64,000 nucleotides of DNA from Mesostigma viride (lineage: Eukaryota; Streptophyta; Mesostigmatophyceae; Mesostigmatales; Mesostigmataceae): the NCBI GenBank assembly GCA_009746045.1, contig RPFO01000231.1, forward strand, positions 601,388 through 665,387, given 5' to 3'. The position numbers and the translations under genes were made by a program. This document shows positions 55,401 through 64,000 of the stretch, one piece after another. Each line of letters starts with the position of its first letter. Position 1 is the first letter of the stretch. The notes beneath the pieces are model-generated. The model made no database searches. It saw nothing but the letters and a program-made list of their open reading frames with translations, and was not told the origin of the DNA.

Positions 55401-58400
55401 TGGGCCCGTTCACTGTCGCGGTCACTGTATCCTCAACCGCCACGAGCGTGGGCGTGACCTGCTGGCTGGCCAGCGTGCCCCCGCAGGAGGTGGCGGTGGC
55501 GGCGCCCGTGATCAATGGCGTCGCGTTCGCTAGCATCGTTTTCTCAGGGGCCGGTGTGGCCCCTGGTGAGGTAGCGGTCAGCTGCGTGGCGAGCGACAGC
55601 GTGGCGAGGCTCTCGAGTGAGCCATGCGGGACGACCATGTCTGTGGGTACGTGGGCTGCTGCGGCTCTTGCGCAGAAGTACCGCGCGTAATGCTCTCCCG
55701 TGTGTGGGGGGAATTGTGGATGTCTTACGGCGACATCGTTGACGTTTGTGATTCTTTTTAAATCAGGTCGTGGTTGGATGTTAATTGATTAATTAGGAAC
55801 ATATGGATGGACAGGGATGTTGAGCAAAGCAATTAAGAACGTAAGGGAGGAAAAGGAAGTCAAGGATTAAGGAAGGAGAGGAGTTAGGAAGATAAGCAAG
55901 GAAGAGGACAGGGAGGAGGGAAGAAGACTAGCAAGATAGGGTGAGCTGTCGTAGAGCCGTACACTAAGGGCATGTCATGGGCAAGGTAGGGTGAGCCGCT
56001 GTAGAGCGTACACTAAGGGCATGCCATGGGCACGATAGGGTTAGCTGTTGTAGAGCGGATACCACGGGCATGAAATTGGCAAGGTAGGGTGAGCTGTTGT
56101 AGAGCGGATGCTAAGGTCATGTCATTATGCATGGGACGTGACCCATAGCTACCACTCCTCAGCATAAACCTACCTATCATACTCCACAGCCCAGCTACAC
56201 CTGTCGTGCTCCAAACGAGTCACGCAACGTGCATGCGTGACTGCGCATGTGTGCGCAATGCATGTGTGACTGCTGTGTGACTCGCGTCCTCTCGCTTCTG
56301 CCGTGTGGCTCGATTGCCCTGGGGTTAGTGGTTACGCATGTCATCCTCATTAACTGCTGGCCGCTGGGACGCTCCGTCATTTTTTCATCCCCTCTTTCCT
56401 ATTTTCTAACGACTATTTCTTTTCCTGCGGGTCCTTGTGCATTTCTGTATTGCTCCTCTTCCTCTCATGCTGCTCTGTCCACAGGCTGTGCGGCCAACGC
56501 TGACTGCCTCCCGCCGTACCCTGCGTGCAACGCGAGCTTCTGTGAGGGTACGCGCTGCTTTGGGGTCGGCTCCCTGTGACGTACCTCAGTACCGTGGGCG
56601 CGCGCACATCTATTGCTTCGCACGGCAACCCCCTGTTTTTTTTTTTTTTTTTTATATTTGCCGCGTCATTGGGACAAACGTCTGGTCGCGTTAGCGGGAC
56701 CAATCCCTGTGAGCTTACCAGACAAACCAAGCTTACCAGACATTGGGACAAACGTGTGCTTCGACCCTTCAAGCCATCTGTTCATGAAAATGGCGCCTAT
56801 GTTCTTTCAGCTCTTTCTTTCTTGTCAAACGGCACGCCATCTTCAACATGAAGCAACTCTCAACTGTCACATGATACTCCCTTGAGCCTGTGCTTGTCAA
56901 TGCTGGGCCCCTCAGTGATTGCCCGACACCCTCCCCCTTGCTTACCCCCTTGCGGTTAAAGTTGCCTCTTGCTTACCCTCGTTTGCTTACATCTCACCGG
57001 CCCTTTGCACATGCCGCCAACCCCCTGGCCCATGTTTTATTTTACATTTTATACCTCTGACTATTTGGCTACTTCCTCCCGGGCTCGTGTCCATGGCCAC
57101 CTCCTCGCCCTTTGTCCCCCCCTTGCAGCAGCTGTCCTTGGCCCCGCGTTTGGTCCACCACCTTTCCCAATCGGTCCACCACCTCATTTCATTCAGTAAG
57201 GGTTATTGCTCCGCAGCTCCCCAATGAGACCCCCATCGGGTGATTAATTGATTGATTGATTGATTCATTCATTCCTTCATTCATGCCATTGACCTTTAAC
57301 TTGTTGTGTCATCGACCTTGTCGCTATGTACTCCTCGTCCACCCTCACAGCCGATACCTTGCCCCCCGCCTTTGCGCAATGCCCGGCCGGCATCGCCATC
57401 GACGCTCTTGACTCCACGGGCTCCCCCTTGTCCTTCTCGCTGACTGCCACCGATAATGCCGGCCCCCTGACGCTGGCCTGCCACGTGGTCTACCCCGATG
57501 GCACCTCGGCCACCCTGCCAGGGACGACCTCCGGGATCCCCACCCGCAGCACGTTCGTTTTTGACCACCAGGGCCCCTGGTTCCCGGTCGGCGCCTCCCT
57601 GGTCTCTTGCGTGGCTGTGGACGGGGTCGCAGCTGCCAGCACGTGCGGATTCCAGGTCCTAGTGCGCTGCCGGGCGGGCAACAGTAACGCCGACTGCGGC
57701 ACGGCGGCGCGGCCCTACTGCCTCGAGGGCGCGTGCGTCGCGGATGACGTGGCGCCTGTCTGGGTGCCCAGCAGCGGGTGTGGGGAAACCTCCCTGGTGG
57801 TTCTCCCGCAGGGGTATCAGACACCCTTGGACTGCGGAAATGGCGGCGGCGGCGGCGGTGGCGCTGCGGTGGATTCTGGGGTGATCTATGATGGGACTGG
57901 GGTGGTGCTCATCGGTAGTGACACAACTGTGGATGGCGAAGCTCACCCGAGATGCCCTGCGGAGGTGGCCGGGTGGCTTGCGGCGAGGCGCCACCTGGCG
58001 ACGGACAATGTCCGGGTGACGCACATCAGTTTCACACCCACGAGGTTCGGGCTTGGGCAGAATGAGCTCGTGTTCACGGCCGTCGATTCGTCGGGGAACG
58101 ACGCCACCTGTCCGGCCATCCTTGACTTGAGTAAGGGCGGCATCTCCTATCACTGCTAGTTTATAATTGCCATCATTAAATAGTTCATAATTGCTAGTTT
58201 ATAATAATATCACTGCCAGTTTCCTTTCGTCTTGACCCGCACTCGTATTTCTTTCAATTGACCCCCAGGAGAGATGTCCAGAAAGGACTGTTCTGTTCCG
58301 TCTGTCCTCTCTGGACGTCTTCGGTCACGGCTTGTACGAGCTGTATGGGCTTGAGGGGAGGCACCGGTGTTCGCTGTATGGGCTTGAGGGGAGGCACCGG

Positions 58401-61284
58401 TATTCGCTGTATGGGCTTGAGGGGAGGCACCGGTGTTCGCTGTATGGGCTTGAGGGGAGTCTGCTGGTCCTATGTTCAGTGCTTTTGCTAAGGGTTTTTG
58501 TCATTCGTCAAACTGTTGACTATTTGCCTCGGCACTTCGTCAAATGGTTGACTATTTGCCTCGGCAATTCGTCAAACTGGTTGACTATTTGCCTTGGCGC
58601 TTCGTCAGCCCTGGGGGGGGGGGAGGAGGAAGCTTTATTTCTTCATAATTAACTTAAGGTCGCTCACGCCTCACACACGCATGTAATGCATGTGGATAAA
58701 ACATAATATCACATAGTGGTTGTTGACAACTGCATAAACTACAGAATAATAACTAGTATCGTTCACAGCTAGGCCTGAGTCAAGTGTGCACAGCACGAGG
58801 CCATTAAACAACCATCACATCCTCCTCGCTGCTATCAACAGGCACTAGTGGCACAGTTTTGTCCGAGCTTGGCCCTGCACCCTGCGCGCTGCGTGCGCCT
58901 GTCCACTGTTGCTGTACTGCTTGTTGTACTCCTGTCTCTGCCTTTGCGCTGCTGGCTTTCTCCTGCCCTTCTTCTTCCCTGGCTCAGAGCTGCCGTCGTC
59001 ATCGGCCTTGCTCCTTTCTGTCTTGGCCCCCTCCTCGCCAGATTCCTCCTCGCCAGATTCCTCCTCGACAGAGTTTGAGGCGCTGTCAGATGATGCTGAC
59101 TGGCCGCCATCTTCCTCTTCCTGCGCATTAGACCCATCCTCTTCCTCACGCTCTACTCTCTTGCGTTTGTCGCGGCCCTGCCTGCCCTCCTTTTCATCTA
59201 AACTGCGGCCTAGGTCGACGATATTTTCCGTTGCTACAGTTTCTTCAGCTTGCTTCTTAAACAGAGCATCTAAGGTGCTAGTCTTGAAACCTGCCGTTTT
59301 TCTTTGACATTCTCTAGCTCATGCAACACTACCTAAACATCGCCCGCCGCCATTATCGAAACAATTTCGCAAGCAATATTTTATCGCACATGTAGTCGCC
59401 AGACGGCCTGAGGTCGGAGGGTAATTAATACCATGATTACCGGTAATAATTTTTTCATGCCCTGGTTGGCTCAAGTCCTGCCTTGCTCGTCTTCAGTTTT
59501 AAGGTACCCGAGCATTGTCCTGAACCGTACTGTCTTTCCAAACCAACTCTAACTGCAGCGTACCTAGGATTCAGATGGTACGGGCTGACGGCCTGACGCC
59601 GCGCCGCTGGACCTCAGGTCTGGACTCTGGCCTGACTTAAGTGGTTGACGAATACCCTAAACATTTCGTCATACCGGTTGACGAACTGCGGAACATATTC
59701 GTCAATTGGTTGACGAATTGCCGAGTTGGTTGACGAATGTGGTTGACGAATTGCCCAAAATGGTTGACTATTTTACTACTATTTTCAAAATTCGTCAACC
59801 GGTTGACGAAATAGTCCCGTTAGCAAAAGCACTGCCTATGTTTCATTTACTTTTAATGAGCGCCTGTTGTTGTTTGGCGTGGCGACGTCTAGCTGTATTG
59901 ACTTGCCAGTTCCTATTATTTGTTGGCTTTCATAAGCGCTTGTTTTTGTTCCCGTGTGATGATGTCTCACTGGTTCTCTTCATTCTCAAGAGCTACATGT
60001 TTTCCTATCAGCTTAGAAGCTGACCGTTCAATATGGTTGTTTGGACGGACAAAGGGCTGCCTGTTTATCCGTACCTCACCTCCTCTCCAACTGCGGTATT
60101 CCGATTTTTTTAAAAAATCTTTATTTTGTCACTATGATTGTGCCCCGAGCACTAATACATCCATTTTAAAATAAATGCTCCTGGATGAGTCACTAACTGG
60201 TAGTCAACAAATTGTACCCCAAGCATGCCGTTTGTTTTCTGGGTGCGGTTCATTGATGATGTGTACTGCTTTGCATGGACAATACCAACTGCCCCAATTC
60301 CTATCGTGTTTATACATTCGACAGGGTGCTCCAGCAACGCGCAATGCGACCAAAGCATCCCATTTTGCGACGGGGGCATCTGTAAAGGTGGGTCGCGTAC
60401 CTCGCTTTGGAGCGGTAATGGAGCCAGATATAAATAATGTAGGGTATAGTATAGCTATTGTTGTAGTCAAGTAGATGTAGCCACAGGCATGATGTAGTAC
60501 TAAGGCCCCACGACCTATCAGCAGCGATAAAGCAAAGATTATTGCCGGTCTATTCCCGATCTATTGGTGTTGTCTCCTATGTCTGGAGCAAGTTTCCTAT
60601 CAGCAGCGATAAAGCAAAGATTATTGCCGGTCTATTCCCGATCTATTGGTGTTGTCTCCTATGTCTGGAGCAAGTTTCCTATCAGCAGCGATAAAGCAAA
60701 GATTATTGCCGGTCTATTCCCGATCTATTGGTGTTGTCTCCTATGTCTGGAGCAAGTTTCCTATCAGCAGCGATAAAGCAAAGATTATTGCCGGTCTACT
60801 CCCGATCTATTGGTGTTGTCTCCTATGTCTGGAGCAAGTTTCTAGACTTGAATGGGTGGTGTCGCAATCACTGTCTCTCGTCTTCTGTTTGCTGTGCATA
60901 TTGTATTCACTATTTGCTGTGCATATCCTATTCAGTATTTGCTGTGCATATCCTATTCACTATTTGCTGTGCATATCCTATTCACTATTTGCTGTGCATA
61001 TCGTATTCACTATTTGCTGTGCACATCCTATTCACTTCAACCACAGCAACAGCCACCAGGACCGTAGTGTTTCTTCTCCCTGCACGTGGCACTTTCCTTT
61101 CCGGAACATAAACAAGGTTTCCCTCTTGGTTTCTACCAGTTGCCTTATACCGTCTCATACTGTCTTATATTGTCTCATGTTGTCTCATATTGTCTTATAC
61201 TGTCTCATATTGTCTCATATTGTCTTATTTTGTCTCATATTGTCTCATATTGTCTTATATTGTCTTATACTACTACTACGTCCG

Positions 61285-61324
<40 letters not shown>

Positions 61325-61350
61325 CAGTAGTAGTAGTAGTAGTAGGAGGA

Positions 61351-61432
<82 letters not shown>

Positions 61433-64000
61433 CTTGTATTTATAGTGTGTTCTGTTATCTGTTCATCTTCTCATTCTCCAGCAGTTGTCTCATAGTCCCC
61501 TACTCATCATTCCCCATGTCCTATTCACCTATTCACCGATTCATCGATAAACCGATTCACCGACTCCCTCCCCAAACGATGTGTGCCCTCATCACGCGCA
61601 CCCCCACCCCGCAGTCGACTCCTCCCCCCCCAGCTTCGACAGCTGCGGTCGCTACACGACAACGGCCAGCTCCCCCCAGGGTGCGTCTGTCATCCTGGCC
61701 GTGACGGCGGCCGACAATGTGGCGCTCGCCTCGCTGGACTGCCAGGGCCCCTGGGGTGGGGACGGCGGCGGCGTGGTGACAGCGGACAGCCCCACCAGTC
61801 AGACGTTCACGTTCGACGGGTCTTTGGTGTATCCTATCGGGGAGACCCCGGTGACGTGCACGGCCGTGGATAATTCTGGCAACGAGGCGCACTGCAGCTT
61901 TGTCGTCGATGTCAACTGCGGGCGGAACAGTGACTGCGTGGCCGAGTACTCGCCCTACTGCAACGGGGACGTGTGCGTGCCGGACGCCATCCCGCCCGTG
62001 TGGACGGATGGCAGCGCTCCGGCGCCCGTGTGCAAGCAGGGGTTGAGGTATACGATCTCGGACGGGAGGTCGGCTTACGACTGCTCGGGTCCAGGGCCCG
62101 CGTGCCCGCCCGAGATTTACGGCTGGCTCATGGACCACACGGTGGTGGATAATGTGGCCGTGCGGGGCGTCAGTTTTAGCCCGACGTATCTGCGGATGGG
62201 CAACAACACCGTCACGTTTCGCGCGGTGGATGGAGCGATGAACGCGGCGACGTGCACGGCGAATATAGAAATCGGTGCGTTGTGTTCTTGTACTATCGGG
62301 TGTGTTCTTGTACTATTTCTCTGAACCCATTAAACATGGGGTGTGTTCTTGTACTACTGTTAATTAGTGAAACATGTGATGTTTCTTGTACTACTCTTAA
62401 ATAATAAAGCGTGTGACGTGTTATAGTTCTCCTTTTTTAAAAACATCAAGCATGGGGGTTTCTTGTACTAGTCTTTAAAAAAATATAAAAATGGGATGTT
62501 TTCTGTACGGTGGATAAGAGAGATTTTTTGTACATGTCTGCATCGTGTGTCGTGCGGGTTGTTCTAGGGCGATAGCTCCTCTACCGAGTACTCCTTCCAA
62601 TGGCTGAAACAAGCACAGCGCTGCACATTAAGGTTCCAAAGCTCCCACCTTGCCTGCGGCCCTGCATTCAGTCGACCCCGCTTGGCCCCACCACCCTTGC
62701 GTCCACCCATCTGGTTCGATGCCATATGACATAAATTTAGGAACCTTCCCATCACTGCTGTAGCCCTGCATTTGCAAACTGCAGTCAACCCCCAACTGCT
62801 TGGCCTCACCACGACCTTCGCCTAAACCCTAAACCCTAAACACCACCACCTTTGTCTAAACCCTAAGCCCTAAACCCTAGACACCACCACCTGTGCGTAA
62901 ACCCTAAACACCGCCACCTTTGCCTCCTGTTTTCACGCCATCTGACACCTGAATGTCCCGGGGTCGTAAGGTCCCTTTTTTCGTGGCGGCCCAGCGAATG
63001 CATCGCTGTCAGCCCCCCTTGGCCTCACTCTTGAAATCCCTTCTCCGTTGTCATGGCGTTCATGCAAACGCGTCGCAGCCAACCCCCCGCCCGCGGTGGT
63101 CGCGCTGGAAGTCAACCAGGCGGTGCAGAGTTGGGACCAGAACGTGACGTTGGTCAGGAGAAAGGACACGCTCGTGCGTGCGTTCGTCGAGCTACAGGCA
63201 GGGGACACGCGGGTCGCGGGGCTCCTCTCGGCACAGCTGGTCGGCTACATCGATGGGCTGCGGGCGACAGTGGCGCTGGAGCCTATCAACCTGGAGAGGT
63301 GAGTTGAACAGTTCGTGGTCAATTTAGTAATTAGCAGTGTTGGCTGTCAACTATTATGTTTACTATTATGTTAGTCAGCTATTAAGTTTCATAGCAGCGA
63401 GCAATGGGGCGCCGCTTGCCCGATACGCATAATCTTTCTAATGGATGAGCATATATCACCATATATATCACCTGAGTAAATAAGGAAAATTGATTGGAGT
63501 ATGTAAGCATGACTCATCTGAGAGCAAATGAGCATGAATCGCCTGCATAAATGAGCATGACGTACGCATGGAAACGAGCGTTGCAGGCCTTAGCAGATGG
63601 CCATTTGTTCTTGACGAGGCAGGACAGGGCAGGACAGGGGTTATCATTATTTTCCACCACTGCTGCCACCACCACCCGTGTTATAGCTACGGCCCACCCC
63701 CTCGTGCCTGCTCTTGGTGTAACCTTGCCACCTTCACCTCACCGCCATCCATAGCATTCGCCCTCACTGCCCCTTCCATCTCGTGCCAGGAAGGGAGGCA
63801 GGCAGGGAGGAGGCAGGTTGCCACCTCTTTCCTTCCCTCCCCTCCTCAATATCCCCTTGTGGCTTTCCCATCCCCCCCTCCCCCCTCATATCCCGCCCCC
63901 ACTCATGCCCCCCCCCCCACTCATACCCCCTAACCACGCATACCCCCCAACCACCGCCCCCTGTCTCTACCTCCCTCATATTACCAGGAAGACGCTCATC
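49342..64000 (+). CDS. Large modular extracellular protein with HYR-like and Cys-rich modules (partial, runs off right edge)
   Basis: Exons: 49342-49440, 49604-49670 (or 51824-51929 instead), 54150-54551, 55323-55646, 56485-56547, 57351-58130, 60325-60387, 61615-62274, 63079-63298, 63988-end. From 54150 on, every junction matches in phase, and six exons in a row start and end in phase 1. Exon 1 gives a hydrophobic leader ([20 protein letters not shown]), a signal peptide or anchor. The body repeats an HYR-like fold ([38 protein letters not shown]) and a small module with four cysteines (NADCxxxxxPYCxxxxC). The 63079 exon resembles the ALEVxQxVQxW...VPLVxxKxTLVRAxV segments of large secreted microbial proteins. 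The likely place is the cell surface or matrix, in adhesion; the partner is unknown. The first two exons are less certain than the rest. Confidence 0.75.
49604..49670 (+). CDS. HYR gene candidate exon 2a
   Basis: After a good pyrimidine tract (TTGTCTTTTCATCAG) it reads [20 protein letters not shown] then AS, with donor AGTT|GTGAGA, phase 1. It joins in phase both to exon 1 and to the exon at 54150. The content looks like a hydrophilic stalk. Confidence 0.4.
49671..54149 (+). other. 5' introns of the HYR gene
   Basis: Tandem repeats: about 50972-51236 nine copies of a 27-bp unit containing GGGATTCCTCTGATAAGAAG; 52188-52605 a CCCTCC/CCTCCC pyrimidine tract; 53083-53280 three copies of a 69-bp unit; 54040-54067 a run of 28 C. 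About 51296-51395 has AACCCTA/TAGGGTT motifs. No other gene is seen. Confidence 0.7.
51824..51929 (+). CDS. HYR gene candidate exon 2b
   Basis: After TATCCCACAG it reads [15 protein letters not shown] and ends [14 protein letters not shown] with donor AGCT|GTAAGT, phase 0 in and 1 out. It has the same phases as 2a, so the two cannot be used together. Arg-Arg-x-Leu-Leu tails after signal peptides are common in green-algal secreted proteins. Confidence 0.4.
54150..54551 (+). CDS. HYR gene exon 3
   Basis: It encodes 134 residues ([17 protein letters not shown] to VPVYPEAC), an all-beta-looking module with [18 protein letters not shown]-like strands (the actual text begins [10 protein letters not shown]). 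The acceptor is CTTATGCAG and the donor TGCG|GTAAGC, phases 1-1. Three copies of the donor follow in the intron. Confidence 0.75.
54552..54720 (+). repeat. Copies of the exon 3 donor at the start of intron 3
   Basis: GTAAGCAGCATTAGTTTAGT at 54552 recurs as GTAAGCAGCATTGGTTTTGT (about 54664) and GTAAGCAGCACGAGCTTCGT (about 54690). A related inverted sequence lies between them. Confidence 0.65.
54840..55212 (+). repeat. 28-bp pyrimidine minisatellite in HYR intron 3
   Basis: Thirteen or so units of CCTTTTCCCCATGCCTTCCT type precede the exon 4 acceptor. Confidence 0.85.
55323..55646 (+). CDS. HYR gene exon 4
   Basis: It encodes 108 residues, [20 protein letters not shown] to [11 protein letters not shown], a HYR-like module with Cys pairs and a [15 protein letters not shown] ending. 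The acceptor is GCCGACCCAG and the donor GTGG|GTACGT, phases 1-1. Confidence 0.78.
55647..57350 (+). other. HYR introns 4 and 5 (flanking exon 5)
   Basis: About 55930-56110 has a weak 60-bp repeat with GGTAGGGTGAGCTGT. A (T)n run lies at 56637-56653. About 57200-57285 is a decayed plus-oriented LINE tail (GCTCCGCAGCTCCCCAATGA then GATTGATTGATT). Confidence 0.55.
56485..56547 (+). CDS. HYR gene exon 5 (Cys module)
   Basis: Exactly 63 bp, encoding [20 protein letters not shown] then E. The four cysteines follow the same spacing as exon 7. The acceptor is CTGTCCACAG and the donor GAGG|GTACGC, phases 1-1. Confidence 0.78.
57351..58130 (+). CDS. HYR gene exon 6 (HYR, Cys module, HYR)
   Basis: The largest exon, 260 residues: a HYR-like domain ([37 protein letters not shown]), a Cys module ([20 protein letters not shown]), a Gly run and a second HYR-like domain ending [15 protein letters not shown]. 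The acceptor is ACCCTCACAG and the donor TTGA|GTAAGG, phases 1-1. Confidence 0.85.
58131..60324 (+). repeat. HYR intron 6: arrays and nothing coding
   Basis: About 58340-58460 has four 33-bp units (GGGCTTGAGGGGAGGCACCG). About 58500-58605 and 59640-59815 repeat GTTGACGAATTG/GACTATTTGCC units. About 58850-59300 has GC-rich open frames on both strands with no recognisable domain. Confidence 0.7.
60325..60387 (+). CDS. HYR gene exon 7 (Cys module)
   Basis: Exactly 63 bp, encoding [20 protein letters not shown], joined to exon 6 to give R before the first Cys. The acceptor is ATTCGACAG and the donor AAAG|GTGGGT, phases 1-1. Confidence 0.78.
60388..61614 (+). repeat. HYR intron 7: four kinds of tandem repeat
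   Basis: 60515-60842 is four near-identical 82-bp units. About 60885-61040 holds 24-bp TATTTGCTGTGCATATCC units. About 61150-61268 holds TGTCTCATAT/TGTCTTATAC units. 61276-61345 is (AGT)n and about 61350-61431 is (AGC)n. Confidence 0.9.
61615..62274 (+). CDS. HYR gene exon 8 (HYR, Cys module, HYR)
   Basis: It encodes 220 residues in the same order as exon 6: [59 protein letters not shown], then [15 protein letters not shown]. Exons 6 and 8 look like copies of one ancestral exon. The acceptor is CACCCCGCAG and the donor ATCG|GTGCGT, phases 1-1. Confidence 0.85.
62275..63078 (+). other. HYR intron 8
   Basis: About 62275-62480 repeats GTGTGTTCTTGTACTACT-like units. 62820-62925 has several CCCTAAA copies interspersed with CACCACCACCTTTG. 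Confidence 0.65.
63079..63298 (+). CDS. HYR gene exon 9 (secreted-protein module)
   Basis: It encodes [39 protein letters not shown] and ends VALEPINLE. This resembles a beta module of large secreted proteins. The acceptor is GCGTCGCAG, phase 1, and the donor GAGAG|GTGAGT, phase 2. Confidence 0.75.
63988..64000 (+). CDS. HYR gene exon 10, first bases
   Basis: The window ends 13 bases after the acceptor CATATTACCAG. With the two bases left from exon 9 it reads RKTLI, in phase. The rest lies beyond the window. Confidence 0.5.

Noticed and set aside
55375-55638. 87-codon minus-strand frame
   Set aside because: It is the shadow of HYR exon 4 on the other strand; similar antisense frames over exons 6 and 8 were also dropped.
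58848-59307. GC-rich open frames on both strands in HYR intron 6
   Set aside because: Ser/Ala-rich on one strand and Lys/Arg-rich on the other, with no splice sites in phase with the HYR exons and no domain; possibly a decayed gene piece but not supportable.
60646-61704. 352-codon plus-strand frame with Val and Ala runs
   Set aside because: It runs through four 82-bp repeats and (AGT)n/(AGC)n arrays and enters exon 8 in the wrong frame.
1-64000. tRNA, rRNA or other structured RNA genes
   Set aside because: I saw no sequence with a convincing cloverleaf, rRNA core motif or snRNA motif on either strand, though small RNAs could escape reading by eye.

Overview
The window looks like nuclear DNA of a photosynthetic eukaryote, most likely a green alga. 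It has spliced genes with GT-AG introns, a thylakoid-lumen protein with a two-part transit peptide, secreted HYR-type proteins of the sort found in algae, TTTAGGG-like telomeric motifs and several classes of eukaryotic transposon. The species cannot be named from the sequence. Most bases are introns or intergenic DNA packed with tandem repeats, so the very long open frames inside them are artefacts. The real genes emerge only when short exons are joined by splice phase.

Four genes can be supported. (1) 1054-648 (-): first exon of a Psb27-like photosystem II assembly factor, with the rest off the left edge. (2) 2177-10599 (+): an 8-exon, 513-residue mRNA-export adaptor of the UIF/UIEF kind, with an N-terminal UAP56-binding motif (MTLDDIIK), long Gly/Arg/Asp-rich low-complexity regions and a C-terminal SLSDRF motif. 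(3) 37097-21606 (-): a 9-exon protein with one N-terminal C2 domain and a C-terminal membrane segment. Its first intron is 6.4 kb and carries a 3.8-kb uninterrupted purine satellite. (4) 49342 to beyond the right edge (+): a large secreted or membrane-anchored protein made of HYR-like and small Cys-rich modules, almost all on phase 1-1 exons.

Between the genes lie transposon districts. 10.6-20.0 kb holds LINE fragments (reverse-transcriptase C-terminal pieces, two ORF1 copies, a tail-to-tail LINE palindrome) and a 1.9-kb TTAA-type DNA transposon. 38.4-41.9 kb holds minus-strand LINE fragments, one split by a 0.9-kb insertion. 42077-48394 is one 6.3-kb element with about 1.6-kb terminal inverted repeats made largely of minisatellite, flanked by a 9-bp target duplication (CCACTGAAT), as in Mutator-like or foldback elements.

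The two most interesting signals cut across these features. First, in at least four or five introns from three genes, the end of the exon plus its 5' splice site has been copied in tandem into the start of the intron; in two cases the extra donor sites are in frame. Second, the LINEs end in a conserved hairpin followed by (TTAA)n. Two insertions consist of little more than this end (52 and 93 bp) yet have clear target-site duplications, one confirmed by an empty-site copy in the same window.
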